Below are positions 38,611 to 46,549 of a stretch of DNA of 64,000 nucleotides, in pieces. Every line of letters begins with the position of its first letter. Position 1 is the first letter of the stretch. Under the pieces are notes generated by a model, which saw only the letters and a list, made by a program, of their open reading frames with translations, made no database searches and was not told the origin of the DNA. Made by a program: the position numbers and the translations under genes. The stretch covers positions 1 through 64,000 of the forward strand of contig CAZKBH010000005.1 in the NCBI GenBank assembly GCA_964550795.1, in the 5' to 3' direction. Source of the stretch: M3007 sp964550795. GTDB taxonomy: Bacteria > Bacteroidota > Bacteroidia > Chitinophagales > Saprospiraceae.

Positions 38611-38646
38611 CCCCGAATTTGAGGAACGCCTCAAATTCGGGGTTTT
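38611..38646. terminator. Bidirectional terminator between convergent genes
   Basis: A perfect 13 bp stem (38611-38623 with 38630-38642, CCCCGAATTTGAG) with a 6-nt loop is flanked by TTTT on the right and AAAAA-type sequence mirrored as GTTTTTAA on the left. It serves both the receptor gene and the phosphatase gene. Confidence 0.8.
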
Positions 38647-38666
38647 CATTTTAAACAAATCCCACC

Positions 38667-39668
38667 CTACTTCTCAATCCGCGTTTTGTACAGAACATTT
38701 CCACGGTAGTCCACGGCTTGGATCAGTAGCGATTTACCAGTAAGCGACGCACATAGGAATCCTTGAATGGACTTACCAAAAAGCGTAAATTCTGCCCGTC
38801 CGGTGGGCCGAATTTCTGAACCTGCACCGGAAATGAAATGGTGAACGGTTTTGGCGCGGTTGTGCTGCAAGTCATGTTCGTGTCCAGCGAAGTAAGCATC
38901 TACCCGATGGCGCTCGAAGATTTCCTCAAAGGAGGCGCGCACGTCGCCGGTTTCCTTGATGCGTTTGCCACCGGAATAAAGGGGGTGATGCCCGATGACG
39001 AATTTCCATTTAGCCTTGGATTCGCTCAAAGTTTTTTCTAACCACACTTTTTGCCGCGTTGTGTCTTGTGAACTGACGGCCACCCGGTAGGTGTCTTCGG
39101 TATAGTATTTTTTCTCAAAAGGGTTGGTGTCAATAAAAACAAATAAAGCCTTTTCACCAGAATCGTCGTCGAGTTGGCGCTCAAAACTGTAATACCGTGC
39201 CGGCATTCTCCAACGGCGGCTGATGTTGGAGTATTGAATTTGGGCATCTGGATTGCCCCGGTAGTCGTGGTTGCCCAATATAACAAACCAATCCACCATC
39301 AGAGAATGGTCACTGTAAATATCTTCGAAGGAACGGGTGAACTGGTAATCATCCACACTGGCTACCCCGTTGGGGTAAAAATTGTCGCCAAGCGAGAGAA
39401 CGAATTCAGCGCCGAGTTGTCCGGCGGCTTCGCCCATGCGGTTGGCCACATCTTTTTGATGAAACTCTCCATTGCGGCCCCAATCGCCGATAGCGAGAAA
39501 GCTCAGGGCATTATCGGGAACCTCCAATGTGGTGATTCTTCCGCCTTCATAATTGCCCGTGCCGATGGTGTCTGGTGTTTCTGGGATAGCCGCGCCTTTT
39601 TTGAACTGAGCGCAGGAAAATGAAAATGTGCAAGCAATAACCGAGATTGCTAAAAGCGATTTTTTCAT
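38667..39668 (-). CDS. Exported metallophosphoesterase, purple/tartrate-resistant acid phosphatase-like
   Basis: The 333-residue protein has a signal peptide that ends in FSFSCAQ, compatible with a lipoprotein. The five metal-binding motifs of the calcineurin-like fold are complete: LAIGDWGRNG, LSLGDNFYPNG, VILGNHDYRGN, VIGHHPLYSGG and GHEHDLQHN. The spacing and the YP after GDNF match the ACP5/tartrate-resistant acid phosphatase group, which releases phosphate from phosphoesters outside the cytoplasm. The start at 39668 is the first residue of the signal peptide. It converges on the TonB-dependent receptor gene, with the lipoprotein pyrophosphatase on its other side. Confidence 0.9.
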   Translation of the reverse strand: MKKSLLAISVIACTFSFSCAQFKKGAAIPETPDTIGTGNYEGGRITTLEVPDNALSFLAIGDWGRNGEFHQKDVANRMGEAAGQLGAEFVLSLGDNFYPNGVASVDDYQFTRSFEDIYSDHSLMVDWFVILGNHDYRGNPDAQIQYSNISRRWRMPARYYSFERQLDDDSGEKALFVFIDTNPFEKKYYTEDTYRVAVSSQDTTRQKVWLEKTLSESKAKWKFVIGHHPLYSGGKRIKETGDVRASFEEIFERHRVDAYFAGHEHDLQHNRAKTVHHFISGAGSEIRPTGRAEFTLFGKSIQGFLCASLTGKSLLIQAVDYRGNVLYKTRIEK

Positions 39669-39816
39669 AAATATTTTAAAAAAAGTGAAAGTTGTGTTGA
39701 ACCGCTCAAACATCACGGTTTAACCAGACAAGCCCTTTGAAATAATATTAAGTTTAAGATAAAAATAAGTAGGTAAGCTTCCCCGTGAAAAATGTGGCAC
39801 ATGGTTGGTGGGATAA

Positions 39817-39851
39817 TACGTTTACTAAACTTTAAAAGTTTAGTAAACGTA
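39817..39851. repeat. 35 bp palindrome, 16-3-16 architecture (copy 3)
   Basis: Perfect arms 39817-39832 and 39836-39851 with loop TAA. The sequence is nearly identical to the element at 12131-12165 and related to 12073-12107. It lies between the glycosyltransferase stop at 39900 and the phosphatase start. Confidence 0.85.
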
Positions 39852-39899
39852 TGACACAAGCTGACGCTGAAAACTTGCAAGGCGAGATATTAAGCGGAG

Positions 39900-41081
39900 T
39901 TAAACCGATCTTTTTGCCTTTTCCCAAAGCACAGATTGCTGGCCACGGAGCAGGCGCACCAGCCCGGCGTACATGGCCCAGTTCATCAGACAAAAATAGT
40001 AGGGCACAAAAAGGATTTTGACCTTTAGCTTTTGACGCTCCAATACCCAGCCCGCCAATGCAGCCAGGTAAAAAAGGAATTGCGCCAAGAGAAAAAACTG
40101 ATAAAATGGCTTGCCTTCCAGTGCAAGCAAAATATTGATTATCAATAAGATTGGTAAAAGAATTGGCGCCAGTGTCCAGCGCAGCACCCGATGCGAAATG
40201 TATTGAAAACTTAAAATGCCGTAGCGCAGGGGGTTGAGCAGCGGCAGCAGTCGCCCAACAGCCTGCAATCCTCCTGCGGCAATGCGCACTTTGCGCTTCA
40301 TTTCTTCCGCTACCGATGCGGAGGAACTTTCTGCGGCCCAAGCCCCCGGTTCATATTGCACCCGCCAGCCCCGCTGCGCGATGCGCATGGTGAGTTGGAA
40401 GTCTTCCACCAAGGTGTCGGGCGCCACAGGCTCATAGCACTCGGTTCGGAGGGCAAATAACTCGCCCGCAGCACCCACTACGGACCAGAGTTCGGCGTCC
40501 CATTTTTTCAGGAGACTTTCATATTTCCAATAAATGCCCTCACCTGCACTGTTGGCAGCGTCTTTTTCGGCCATGGAGATGCGTTTTTCTCCGGCCACTG
40601 CGCCCACTTGAGGATCGTCGAAATGCCGCACCAGCCGACGGAGTGCCTCGGGGTTGACCCACGTATTGGCATCGGTACTGACCACCACGGGGCTGGTAAT
40701 TTGATGCATGGCCCGTTGAAACGCAGCGATTTTCCCACGCCGTTCGGGTTGGTGCATGAGTTGCCATCGAACATCCGAGGGGTATGGATAATTCCGAACA
40801 ATCTCATCCGTACGGTCGTCCGAGCCATCGGTGACGAAGCAAAACTGCACCAAATGTCTGGGATAGTCTAGGGCGAGCGAATTTTCTATTTTTTGGGCAA
40901 TCCAGTCGGCCTCGTTGAAAGCACAAACGACGAATGTGACTTCTGGCAATGAACTAGTCTCAGGAAGGGTTTTGGGCCAAAATAAACGTTTGATGCGCAC
41001 CAAAACCCACAAAACCAAGCCATAGCCGAGGTAAGCGTAAAAAACGAGGCCCAGCCCCAGCCAAAAAAAGATTTCGAGCAC
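39900..41081 (-). CDS. Membrane glycosyltransferase, family 2
   Basis: The 393-residue enzyme has an N-terminal membrane segment, a GT-A catalytic domain and four C-terminal membrane segments. Visible motifs are VTFVVCAFNEADWI at the start of the domain, FVTDGSDDRT, VVVSTDANTWVNP (the DxD-like site), VAPDTLVEDFQLTMRIAQRG (the ED motif) and a following RGWRVQY region with KRKVR instead of QxxRW. It resembles the BcsA/IcaA-like processive or export-linked enzymes of exopolysaccharide loci. It is divergent from the receiver/sugar-transferase operon and has a perfect -7 box 20 bp before its ATG. Confidence 0.9.
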   Translation of the reverse strand: MLEIFFWLGLGLVFYAYLGYGLVLWVLVRIKRLFWPKTLPETSSLPEVTFVVCAFNEADWIAQKIENSLALDYPRHLVQFCFVTDGSDDRTDEIVRNYPYPSDVRWQLMHQPERRGKIAAFQRAMHQITSPVVVSTDANTWVNPEALRRLVRHFDDPQVGAVAGEKRISMAEKDAANSAGEGIYWKYESLLKKWDAELWSVVGAAGELFALRTECYEPVAPDTLVEDFQLTMRIAQRGWRVQYEPGAWAAESSSASVAEEMKRKVRIAAGGLQAVGRLLPLLNPLRYGILSFQYISHRVLRWTLAPILLPILLIINILLALEGKPFYQFFLLAQFLFYLAALAGWVLERQKLKVKILFVPYYFCLMNWAMYAGLVRLLRGQQSVLWEKAKRSV

Positions 41082-41101
41082 GCAAAAAGGATTTGAGCTT
41101 G

Positions 41102-41109
41102 CAAAGGTA
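41102..41109 (-). promoter_or_regulatory. Candidate Bacteroidota -7 box (TACCTTTG) for the glycosyltransferase
   Basis: An exact TAnnTTTG match on the minus strand begins 28 bp before the ATG at 41081. The -33 region reads AATTCG, a weak match. Confidence 0.5.
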
Positions 41110-41311
41110 TGGCGAGCAGGCTCGAATTGGACTATGGTCGTAAAATTGGAGTATTGGTTTGAGAACTTCAGGTAAGGCTATTTGTTAACTAAAAAGACAA
41201 ACACGCGAAATTCGCGCTCAAAAAACTGTGAGATAGGCAATTACTCATTGTTTAATAATAAAATATACTGTAGTCCGCGCGAATCGGGCACAACAAAATT
41301 TGTCGTCCCCC

Positions 41312-41341
41312 TTGCCACACGTCCAATCGGCACTATCTTTG
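41312..41341 (+). promoter_or_regulatory. Bacteroidota promoter for the exopolysaccharide operon
   Basis: TTG at 41312-41314, exactly 19 nt, then TATCTTTG at 41334-41341: a full match to the phylum consensus. It gives a leader of about 135 nt that includes a hairpin with a TTCG loop (GTACTC-TTCG-GAGTAC) near 41440. The rest of the 400 bp between 41082 and 41483 shows no gene. Confidence 0.7.
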
Positions 41342-41483
41342 TCTCATTCTACCAGTGCGTTCAGAATTCATCCCCCCCTCCTTCTGGCCGTTGAGGAATG
41401 TGCAAGTAAAAACATTCCTAAACTTCCAAAAAACCGGTACTCTTCGGAGTACTTAATCATTTGACCAAAATATCGATTACATT

Positions 41484-41858
41484 ATGACCAGAAGCTTACT
41501 TCTAGTTGAAGACCACGATGGTCTTCGCAAGATTATTGGCAATTTCCTTTCCGATAAATTTGATGTTTTAGGGGCCAAAAATGGCCTTGAGGCCATGAGT
41601 TGGCTCAGTAAAGGTGTCATGCCTGACGTCATTGTCACGGACACCAGCATGCCCGAGCTGGATGGCGCGGCATTGCTCTCCAACCTTCGGTGCAGCGGAC
41701 TTTGGGCCGACATTCCCGTAGTCGTGCTCGGTAGCGGAACTCCTGACGATGAAGACGCAGAAGAGCATCTTTACCGCAATTTAGGGGCCTACGACTACTT
41801 TGCCAAACCATTTAGCCCTGCCCAACTTCAAGACCGCTTGATTGATATTATTGGATAG
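41484..41858 (+). CDS. Stand-alone response-regulator receiver protein
   Basis: The 124-residue cytoplasmic protein is one CheY-like receiver domain with no output domain. The acidic pocket is in LLLVEDHDG, the phosphoacceptor aspartate in DVIVTDTSMPELDG, the conserved hydroxyl residue in VVVLGSG and the lysine in YDYFAKPFSP. All functional positions are present, so it can probably be phosphorylated. It is first in a likely operon with a sugar transferase whose own N-terminus looks like a decayed receiver, which suggests that phosphorylation controls polysaccharide initiation. No histidine kinase is encoded in the window. Confidence 0.9.
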   Translation: MTRSLLLVEDHDGLRKIIGNFLSDKFDVLGAKNGLEAMSWLSKGVMPDVIVTDTSMPELDGAALLSNLRCSGLWADIPVVVLGSGTPDDEDAEEHLYRNLGAYDYFAKPFSPAQLQDRLIDIIG

Positions 41859-41934
41859 ACGTCCAAAGACCACCAACAGATCATATTGCTGGATATATTA
41901 GATAATCGAGACCTGTAAGGTTTTTGGGCACAGT

Positions 41935-43101
41935 ATGAACGTCCAGCAGTGTGGCAACCAAAACCGATTCGCCAAACTTTTAATCATGCATCTTAACCCG
42001 CATACCTCCGATTACAAACTTGACACGGCCCGAGCATTGCTTTTTGTGGGCTTTGAAGATGGTTTTGACAGAGTCATTCATAATTTTCCGCATCAGGGCA
42101 CTCAGTATCAGTATGCCATGGAAACGAGCGGATTCCGCGCTTTTTTATGGCTTAAGGAACGCGTTAAAATACTAGAAACGTACCACCTGCCTCACGCCGT
42201 TTTTTGTGACCTGGAATGGCTCATGCGCGACAACTATCGCTTGGCTCAACAGATGGCGGCCCACCCTGACTTGCGCTCTGTGCCCTTGGTCGTGTTTACC
42301 CAAAAAGGCAAACCTGCTAATAAAAGTGCATTGGCGGCCAACGGGATAGACGATTGTTATACCATCCCGGTAGATTGGTCTATGCTTGAAAATCGTTTGG
42401 CATTTCTCAATCAGTTCAAGCCCAGGGTCTTGGAGACCTCCAACCGGGTAAAACCGGAACATTTCAAATTTAAACTTCCACTGGCGAAACGTATTTTCGA
42501 CATCATTGGGGCCAGCCTCGGCATTTTAGGCACGATTTGGATATGGCTGCCTGTGATGTTGGCCATTCGGATTGAATCAAGGGGGGCGGTGGTGTACAAG
42601 TCCAAACGAGTAGGGGCCGGATATCAGGTCTTTGAATTTCTTAAATTCCGTTCGATGTACGTGGGCGCAGAGGATCAACTGCAAGCCTTGCAACACCTGA
42701 ACGTATATCAAAATCAAATGCCCGGCGGCAAGCCCGTATTTATAAAAATTGCCAGCGACCCACGAATTACTAGGGTAGGGCGGTTCATCCGGAAATACAG
42801 CATTGACGAATTGCCACAACTCATTAATGTGCTGCGCGGAGATATGTCGCTCGTTGGTAACCGCCCCTTACCCCTGTACGAAGCAGAAGCCCTCACCAGC
42901 GATGCCTGGAGCGCAAGGTTCCATGCGCCGGCGGGGATTACAGGACTTTGGCAAATTTCCAAACGCCGTTATCCAAATATGACCGCAGAGGATAGGATTC
43001 AATACGATATCACTTATGCGCAAAGAAAATATTCTGTGCTGAACGATTTGGAAATTGCGGTCAAAACCTTCAGTACGTTTGTACAAAGAGAAAATGTTTG
43101 A
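41935..43101 (+). CDS. Receiver-like domain fused to a priming sugar transferase (polyisoprenyl-phosphate hexose-1-P transferase)
   Basis: The C-terminal half (about residues 180-388) is a bacterial sugar transferase: KRIFDIIGASLGILGTIW, VYKSKRVGAGYQVFEFLKF, RITRVGRFIRKYSIDELPQL and GDMSLVGNRPLPLYEAE. It attaches the first sugar phosphate to the lipid carrier. The first 165 residues do not form the usual membrane helices but read as a CheY-like alpha/beta domain (RALLFVGFEDGF, AVFCDLEWL, VPLVVFTQKG). The receiver lysine is replaced (CYTIPVDW), so it is probably a non-phosphorylated docking domain. An alternative ATG at 41986 would shorten the N-terminus. It overlaps the next gene by 8 bp. Confidence 0.9.
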   Translation: MNVQQCGNQNRFAKLLIMHLNPHTSDYKLDTARALLFVGFEDGFDRVIHNFPHQGTQYQYAMETSGFRAFLWLKERVKILETYHLPHAVFCDLEWLMRDNYRLAQQMAAHPDLRSVPLVVFTQKGKPANKSALAANGIDDCYTIPVDWSMLENRLAFLNQFKPRVLETSNRVKPEHFKFKLPLAKRIFDIIGASLGILGTIWIWLPVMLAIRIESRGAVVYKSKRVGAGYQVFEFLKFRSMYVGAEDQLQALQHLNVYQNQMPGGKPVFIKIASDPRITRVGRFIRKYSIDELPQLINVLRGDMSLVGNRPLPLYEAEALTSDAWSARFHAPAGITGLWQISKRRYPNMTAEDRIQYDITYAQRKYSVLNDLEIAVKTFSTFVQRENV

Positions 43102-44020
43102 CTGCTTGAAACCTGCCGTGAAAGTCTCCGTCATAACAGTCAATTTTAATGAAACTGCCAGCACTTGCGCTTTGTTGGACAGTATCCAGCGGCAGGCTTT
43201 TCGCGAAGTAGAAGTTATTGTAGTGGACAATGCCAGTCGGGAAGATCCAGGCAGTGTTTTGAAAGCGCGTTACCCGGCGGTAAAGTNNNNNNNNNNGGTA
43301 AAGTATCTGCGCAGCGAACAAAATTTGGGGTTTGCGGGCGGCAACAACTTTGCGCTCCCACATGCTTCGGGCGAGCTCCTGTTTTTTGTCAACAACGACG
43401 CCGAGTTGGAGCCGGGCTGTATCGAAACCCTACTGCTTTTTTTTGAAAACCACCCCCGTGCAGGCATCGTGAGTCCGCTGATTTGCTATTTCCCAACGGA
43501 TAAAACCGAACCCAAGATTATACAGTATGCAGGAATGACATCGATTTCGCCGTTTACTGGGAGAAATCAAGTGCTGGGCGAACGGGAAGTAGATTCCGGG
43601 CAATTCGCAACTCCGAGTATGACCGCCTATGCCCACGGAGCAGCGATGATGGTGCCCCGAAAGGTACTGGAAACGGTTGGACCTATGTGGGAGGGCTTTT
43701 TTCTGTATTATGAGGAACTGGATTGGTCGGCTCGCATTCAGCGGGCCGGATTGGAGGCTTGGGTGGAGCCACGTGCCAAAGTCTGGCATAAAGAAAGCCT
43801 GACCATTCAAAAAATGGGCACGGCCAAGATTTTTTACCTCACCCGCAATCGGATTTTATTTATGCGCCGCAACTTTTCGGGAGGACGGTTGGGCATATTC
43901 TTAGTCTTCTTCGCATTGTTTTCGGTGCCAAAACAGGTGTTTTTGTGCCTGATTAGAGGTGAATTCAATCAAATGAAGGCGTTTCTGCGGGGGGTATGGG
44001 CTGGTATTACCGTTAACTGA
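43094..44020 (+). CDS. Glycosyltransferase, family 2 (rhamnosyltransferase-like)
   Basis: The 308-residue protein has a GT-A domain with VSVITVNFNETAST at the start, VIVVDNASREDPG, NLGFAGGNNFAL, FFVNNDAELEPG (nucleotide-sugar and metal site) and FFLYYEELDWSARIQRAG. The C-terminus has a hydrophobic segment (GIFLVFFALFSVPKQVFLCL). It would add a sugar to the lipid-linked intermediate made by the preceding enzyme. The ATG at 43094 lies inside the previous gene and indicates translational coupling. The 10-N gap at 43287 is flanked by the same 8 bp on both sides and is probably spurious, giving a seamless PAVKYLRSEQNLGF. Confidence 0.9.
   Translation: MFDCLKPAVKVSVITVNFNETASTCALLDSIQRQAFREVEVIVVDNASREDPGSVLKARYPAVKXXXXVKYLRSEQNLGFAGGNNFALPHASGELLFFVNNDAELEPGCIETLLLFFENHPRAGIVSPLICYFPTDKTEPKIIQYAGMTSISPFTGRNQVLGEREVDSGQFATPSMTAYAHGAAMMVPRKVLETVGPMWEGFFLYYEELDWSARIQRAGLEAWVEPRAKVWHKESLTIQKMGTAKIFYLTRNRILFMRRNFSGGRLGIFLVFFALFSVPKQVFLCLIRGEFNQMKAFLRGVWAGITVN
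43279..43304. other. Probably spurious assembly gap with duplicated flanks
   Basis: GGTAAAGT occurs at 43279-43286 and again at 43297-43304, directly on both sides of ten N. Merging the copies removes 18 bp, keeps the frame and restores the expected family sequence. Confidence 0.85.
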
Positions 44021-44085
44021 CTATCCGCATATTGGGTACTTAATCGAATCAATCAGCTAAATCGTTCAAAATCATCCAATTCACC

Positions 44086-44985
44086 ATGACCCTTTTATTC
44101 GGAATAATCTGTCTGCTTGCCAGTTTCCAACTCGTGTACCCTTTTGTCACGGTGTTGTTGGCGCAGCTATTCCGCAAAAGCAGCCGCCTTCCTGACCAGG
44201 CGTATCGCAGCAATCCACATTTTGCCTGTGTGATTACAGCCTATCGAAACGCGGAAATTGCCCGGCCTCTGGTGCAATCACTGCTCGCGCAGCGCTATCC
44301 GGCACGCAGCATTTATCTCGTTGCCGACGAATGTCCAGATATTGATTTTGAGCTAGAAGATGAAGCATTTCTGTTGTTGCGCCCAGAAACGCCCTTGCGC
44401 TTGAAGGCCAAAAGTTTGCAATATGCCCTGGAAAATTTCCAGCGTCCACATGATTTTATCGTGGTTTTTGATGCAGACAACCTCGCACATCCTGATTTTT
44501 TGGACGAAATCAGGCGTTTTTGCAACCTGGGCTTCAATTGTATCCAGGGCCAGCGGACAGCTAAAAATCTCGACACCACCTACGCTGCACTGGACAGTAT
44601 GGGGGAGCACTACAAAAATTATATAGAGCGAGAGGTGCCTTTCCGGCTGGGTGGCTCAGCGGTCATCAGCGGCTCCGGAATGGCCACAGAAACGAGACTT
44701 TACACGGAATATCTGTATAGTCCGGAGATTGAGCAGGGTAAAAATTTGTGGAAAAAGATGCTGCAAGAGGACAAAATCCTCCAAAATTTCCTCCTCCGGC
44801 GCGGGGAAAGAATTGCCTACGCGCGAAATGCAGTAGTTTATGATGAAAAAGTCGAGACTGGCAAAGCCGTGGAAACACAGCGCAGTCGCTGGCTCTTTTC
44901 CTATTTTCAGAACGTGCCCAACGCGCTGGGCATCCTCCGCCGCGGCTTGTTGGGCTTGAATTTTAATCAATGGTATTTTGGATAG
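44086..44985 (+). CDS. Glycosyltransferase, family 2, catalytic part (cut by an in-frame TAG)
   Basis: The 299-residue product starts with a membrane segment (LLFGIICLLASFQLVYPFVTVLL), then a GT-A domain with FACVITAYRNAEIARPL, FIVVFDADNLAHPDFLDE (DxD site), GQRTAKNLDTTYAALDSM, LQEDKILQNFLLRRG (ED-type acid) and ETQRSRWLFSYFQN (the QxxRW motif). Translation stops at TAG 44983-44985 after NFNQWYFG. The same frame continues at once with GTG and two more membrane segments for 109 codons, so the full protein should be about 410 residues. The catalytic motifs are complete, but the membrane anchor is separated. Confidence 0.85.
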   Translation: MTLLFGIICLLASFQLVYPFVTVLLAQLFRKSSRLPDQAYRSNPHFACVITAYRNAEIARPLVQSLLAQRYPARSIYLVADECPDIDFELEDEAFLLLRPETPLRLKAKSLQYALENFQRPHDFIVVFDADNLAHPDFLDEIRRFCNLGFNCIQGQRTAKNLDTTYAALDSMGEHYKNYIEREVPFRLGGSAVISGSGMATETRLYTEYLYSPEIEQGKNLWKKMLQEDKILQNFLLRRGERIAYARNAVVYDEKVETGKAVETQRSRWLFSYFQNVPNALGILRRGLLGLNFNQWYFG

Positions 44986-45315
44986 GTGACGCTCGTGTTA
45001 CCCATGTTTATCCAGGTGGCCCTTGCGCTAGCCTTGGCAGCACTATCCTGGTTCATTGCGCCGGTTTGGGGCATTGTGCTGCTGGCATCCCTGACCTTGT
45101 TTGCACTGAACATCCTCTGGGTCTTGCATCTGGACAAAGCGCCGCCGGAAGTTTGGCGTGCGGTTTGGCAGGTGCCGAGGTTCATGCTCCGACAAATTAT
45201 GGGCCTTTCCAAGATGCGCGACCCGAATAAAAACTTCCAACACACCGAACATCGGAAAAAAATCTCCGTGGAAGAAGTGGTTGGTCGCAACGCGGAGGTC
45301 GGTCAGGATAGCTGA
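44986..45315 (+). pseudogene. C-terminal membrane part of the preceding glycosyltransferase
   Basis: The frame is the same as that of the preceding gene and follows its TAG without a single intervening base. It encodes two hydrophobic segments (FIQVALALALAALSWFIAP and GIVLLASLTLFALNILWVL) and a basic tail (PRFMLRQIMGLSKMRDPNK) like the C-terminus of membrane GT2 enzymes. Either one nonsense change or sequencing error split the gene, or the GTG reinitiates translation to make a separate subunit, or the stop is read through. Confidence 0.75.
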
Positions 45316-45446
45316 TTGGGCCTGATTTGGCCACAGAATCAGCGATCTCGTTTTACCAAACAACTTTTTTACAAGTAAACTTCCTGGAACCCAACCATTT
45401 GGTTTGGCGTTACGTATATAATTATGAAAAAAAGTTTGCAAAAAAA

Positions 45447-45496
45447 TTGTTTTTGCCAATTAATAAATCTTACTTTGACCCAATAAAAAAGGAGGT
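45447..45496 (+). promoter_or_regulatory. Promoter and unusually strong ribosome-binding site
   Basis: TTG at 45447-45449, a 20-nt spacer and TTACTTTG at 45470-45477 (one mismatch to TAnnTTTG), then AAGGAGGT at 45489-45496, 5 bp before the ATG at 45502. Most Bacteroidota genes lack a Shine-Dalgarno sequence; this one is a perfect match to the 16S rRNA 3' end and suggests high expression. Confidence 0.6.
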
Positions 45497-45501
45497 ATAC
45501 C

Positions 45502-45936
45502 ATGACAACTAAAATCTTTTCATTTGCGCTTGTGTTCATTGCCTTCCTCACGATGTCCATTTCTGCCCAAACAATGGCTGAAAAAACATTCAACAAGTCA
45601 TTTAACACGGATGAGAAAGGCACTCTTAGGCTTGATTTACCGGGCTCCGTTGACATGAAAATCTGGGACAATCCTAGTATTCGCTTCGAAATCAGCGTCA
45701 GTCTTCCCACTGGTAACGGCCCAATGTTAGACCAATTAGCCCATATCGGGCGCTACAATCTGAAAGCAGAATCTATAGACGACGCACTCCTCATCACAGC
45801 CCCCAATCTTCAAAAGCAACTAAAAGTTAAAGGCCAGGAATTGAAGGAAACCCTCAGTTTTGTGGTGTTCATTCCAAAAAACATGCACGTAGAGCTGGTT
45901 CCCAACACCCTCATTTTGGCCGATGCTAAAAAGTGA
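45502..45936 (+). CDS. Small secreted protein, unknown family (paralogue A)
   Basis: A 144-residue protein with a signal peptide (TKIFSFALVFIAFLTMSISAQ) and a strand-rich mature part: TLRLDLPGSVDMKIWD, the block LDQLAHIGRYNLKAES, then LSFVVFIPKNMHVELVP. It aligns over most of its length with the next gene's product, sharing the IGRY(N/D)L block and the order of strands. Short beta-strand proteins of the DUF4097-like kind are a possible relative. The strong ribosome-binding site and dedicated terminator indicate an abundant monocistronic product. The function is unknown. Confidence 0.8.
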   Translation: MTTKIFSFALVFIAFLTMSISAQTMAEKTFNKSFNTDEKGTLRLDLPGSVDMKIWDNPSIRFEISVSLPTGNGPMLDQLAHIGRYNLKAESIDDALLITAPNLQKQLKVKGQELKETLSFVVFIPKNMHVELVPNTLILADAKK

Positions 45937-45987
45937 ACCCTTAACTTCTCAACTCCTGCTCCACAACAAAAATGATTTTGACCCTCT

Positions 45988-46019
45988 GCCTGGATGCACT
46001 TGCATTCGGGCATTTTTTT
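45988..46019 (+). terminator. Rho-independent terminator
   Basis: A 10 bp stem (45988-45997 with 46002-46011, with G-U pairs) with a 4-nt loop is followed by seven T at 46013-46019. It ends the transcript of the small secreted protein gene. Confidence 0.82.
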
Positions 46020-46052
46020 GTTTGACTACTTGCACCGACCTTTGCAAAAAAA

Positions 46053-46502
46053 ATGAATCAAATCATGAGATTACCCCAGTGCTTATCCTTGTTCCTTTTC
46101 TTGGCATTTAGCCCCCTGGCAGAAGCCCAAATGGAACGCACGATGTACCAGGTGTTTGAGGTTGACTCGGCCCAAACGGTGGCGTTTGAAGTAGCTGGCG
46201 AATATGATGTGCTCGAATGGGCGGGCAATTCCATCTTGGTTGAAACCAATGTGCAGATTTGGGAAGCCTCCCGTGAAATCCTCAGCGAACTGATTAAAAT
46301 TGGTCGCTACGACCTCACAACGGATTCCACCGCAGGCCCGGACGCCAAACACATCCGCATTTTTACCAAAAACCTCGACCGAAAACCCATCAAACGCCTC
46401 GATGGCCAACGATGCCTCGAAATTGCAGTCACTAAAATTTTCGTGCCAGATACCTTCTATATTTCCGAAGACAAGCAACGGCTGACAAGGAAAGGAGGTT
46501 AA
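46053..46502 (+). CDS. Small secreted protein, unknown family (paralogue B)
   Basis: This 149-residue protein has a signal peptide (LPQCLSLFLFLAFSPLAEAQ) and the same strand order as the preceding small protein: VAFEVAGEYDVLEWAGNS, then SELIKIGRYDLTTDS, then LEIAVTKIFVPDTFYISED. It arose by an old tandem duplication, since only the block around IGRY is well kept. It has no ribosome-binding site as strong as paralogue A. The start could be the ATG at 46053 or the one at 46065. Function unknown. Confidence 0.75.
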   Translation: MNQIMRLPQCLSLFLFLAFSPLAEAQMERTMYQVFEVDSAQTVAFEVAGEYDVLEWAGNSILVETNVQIWEASREILSELIKIGRYDLTTDSTAGPDAKHIRIFTKNLDRKPIKRLDGQRCLEIAVTKIFVPDTFYISEDKQRLTRKGG

Positions 46503-46549
46503 AAAACAGACGTACAGTATTTCCTGATAAAAACGGGACACCAATCATT

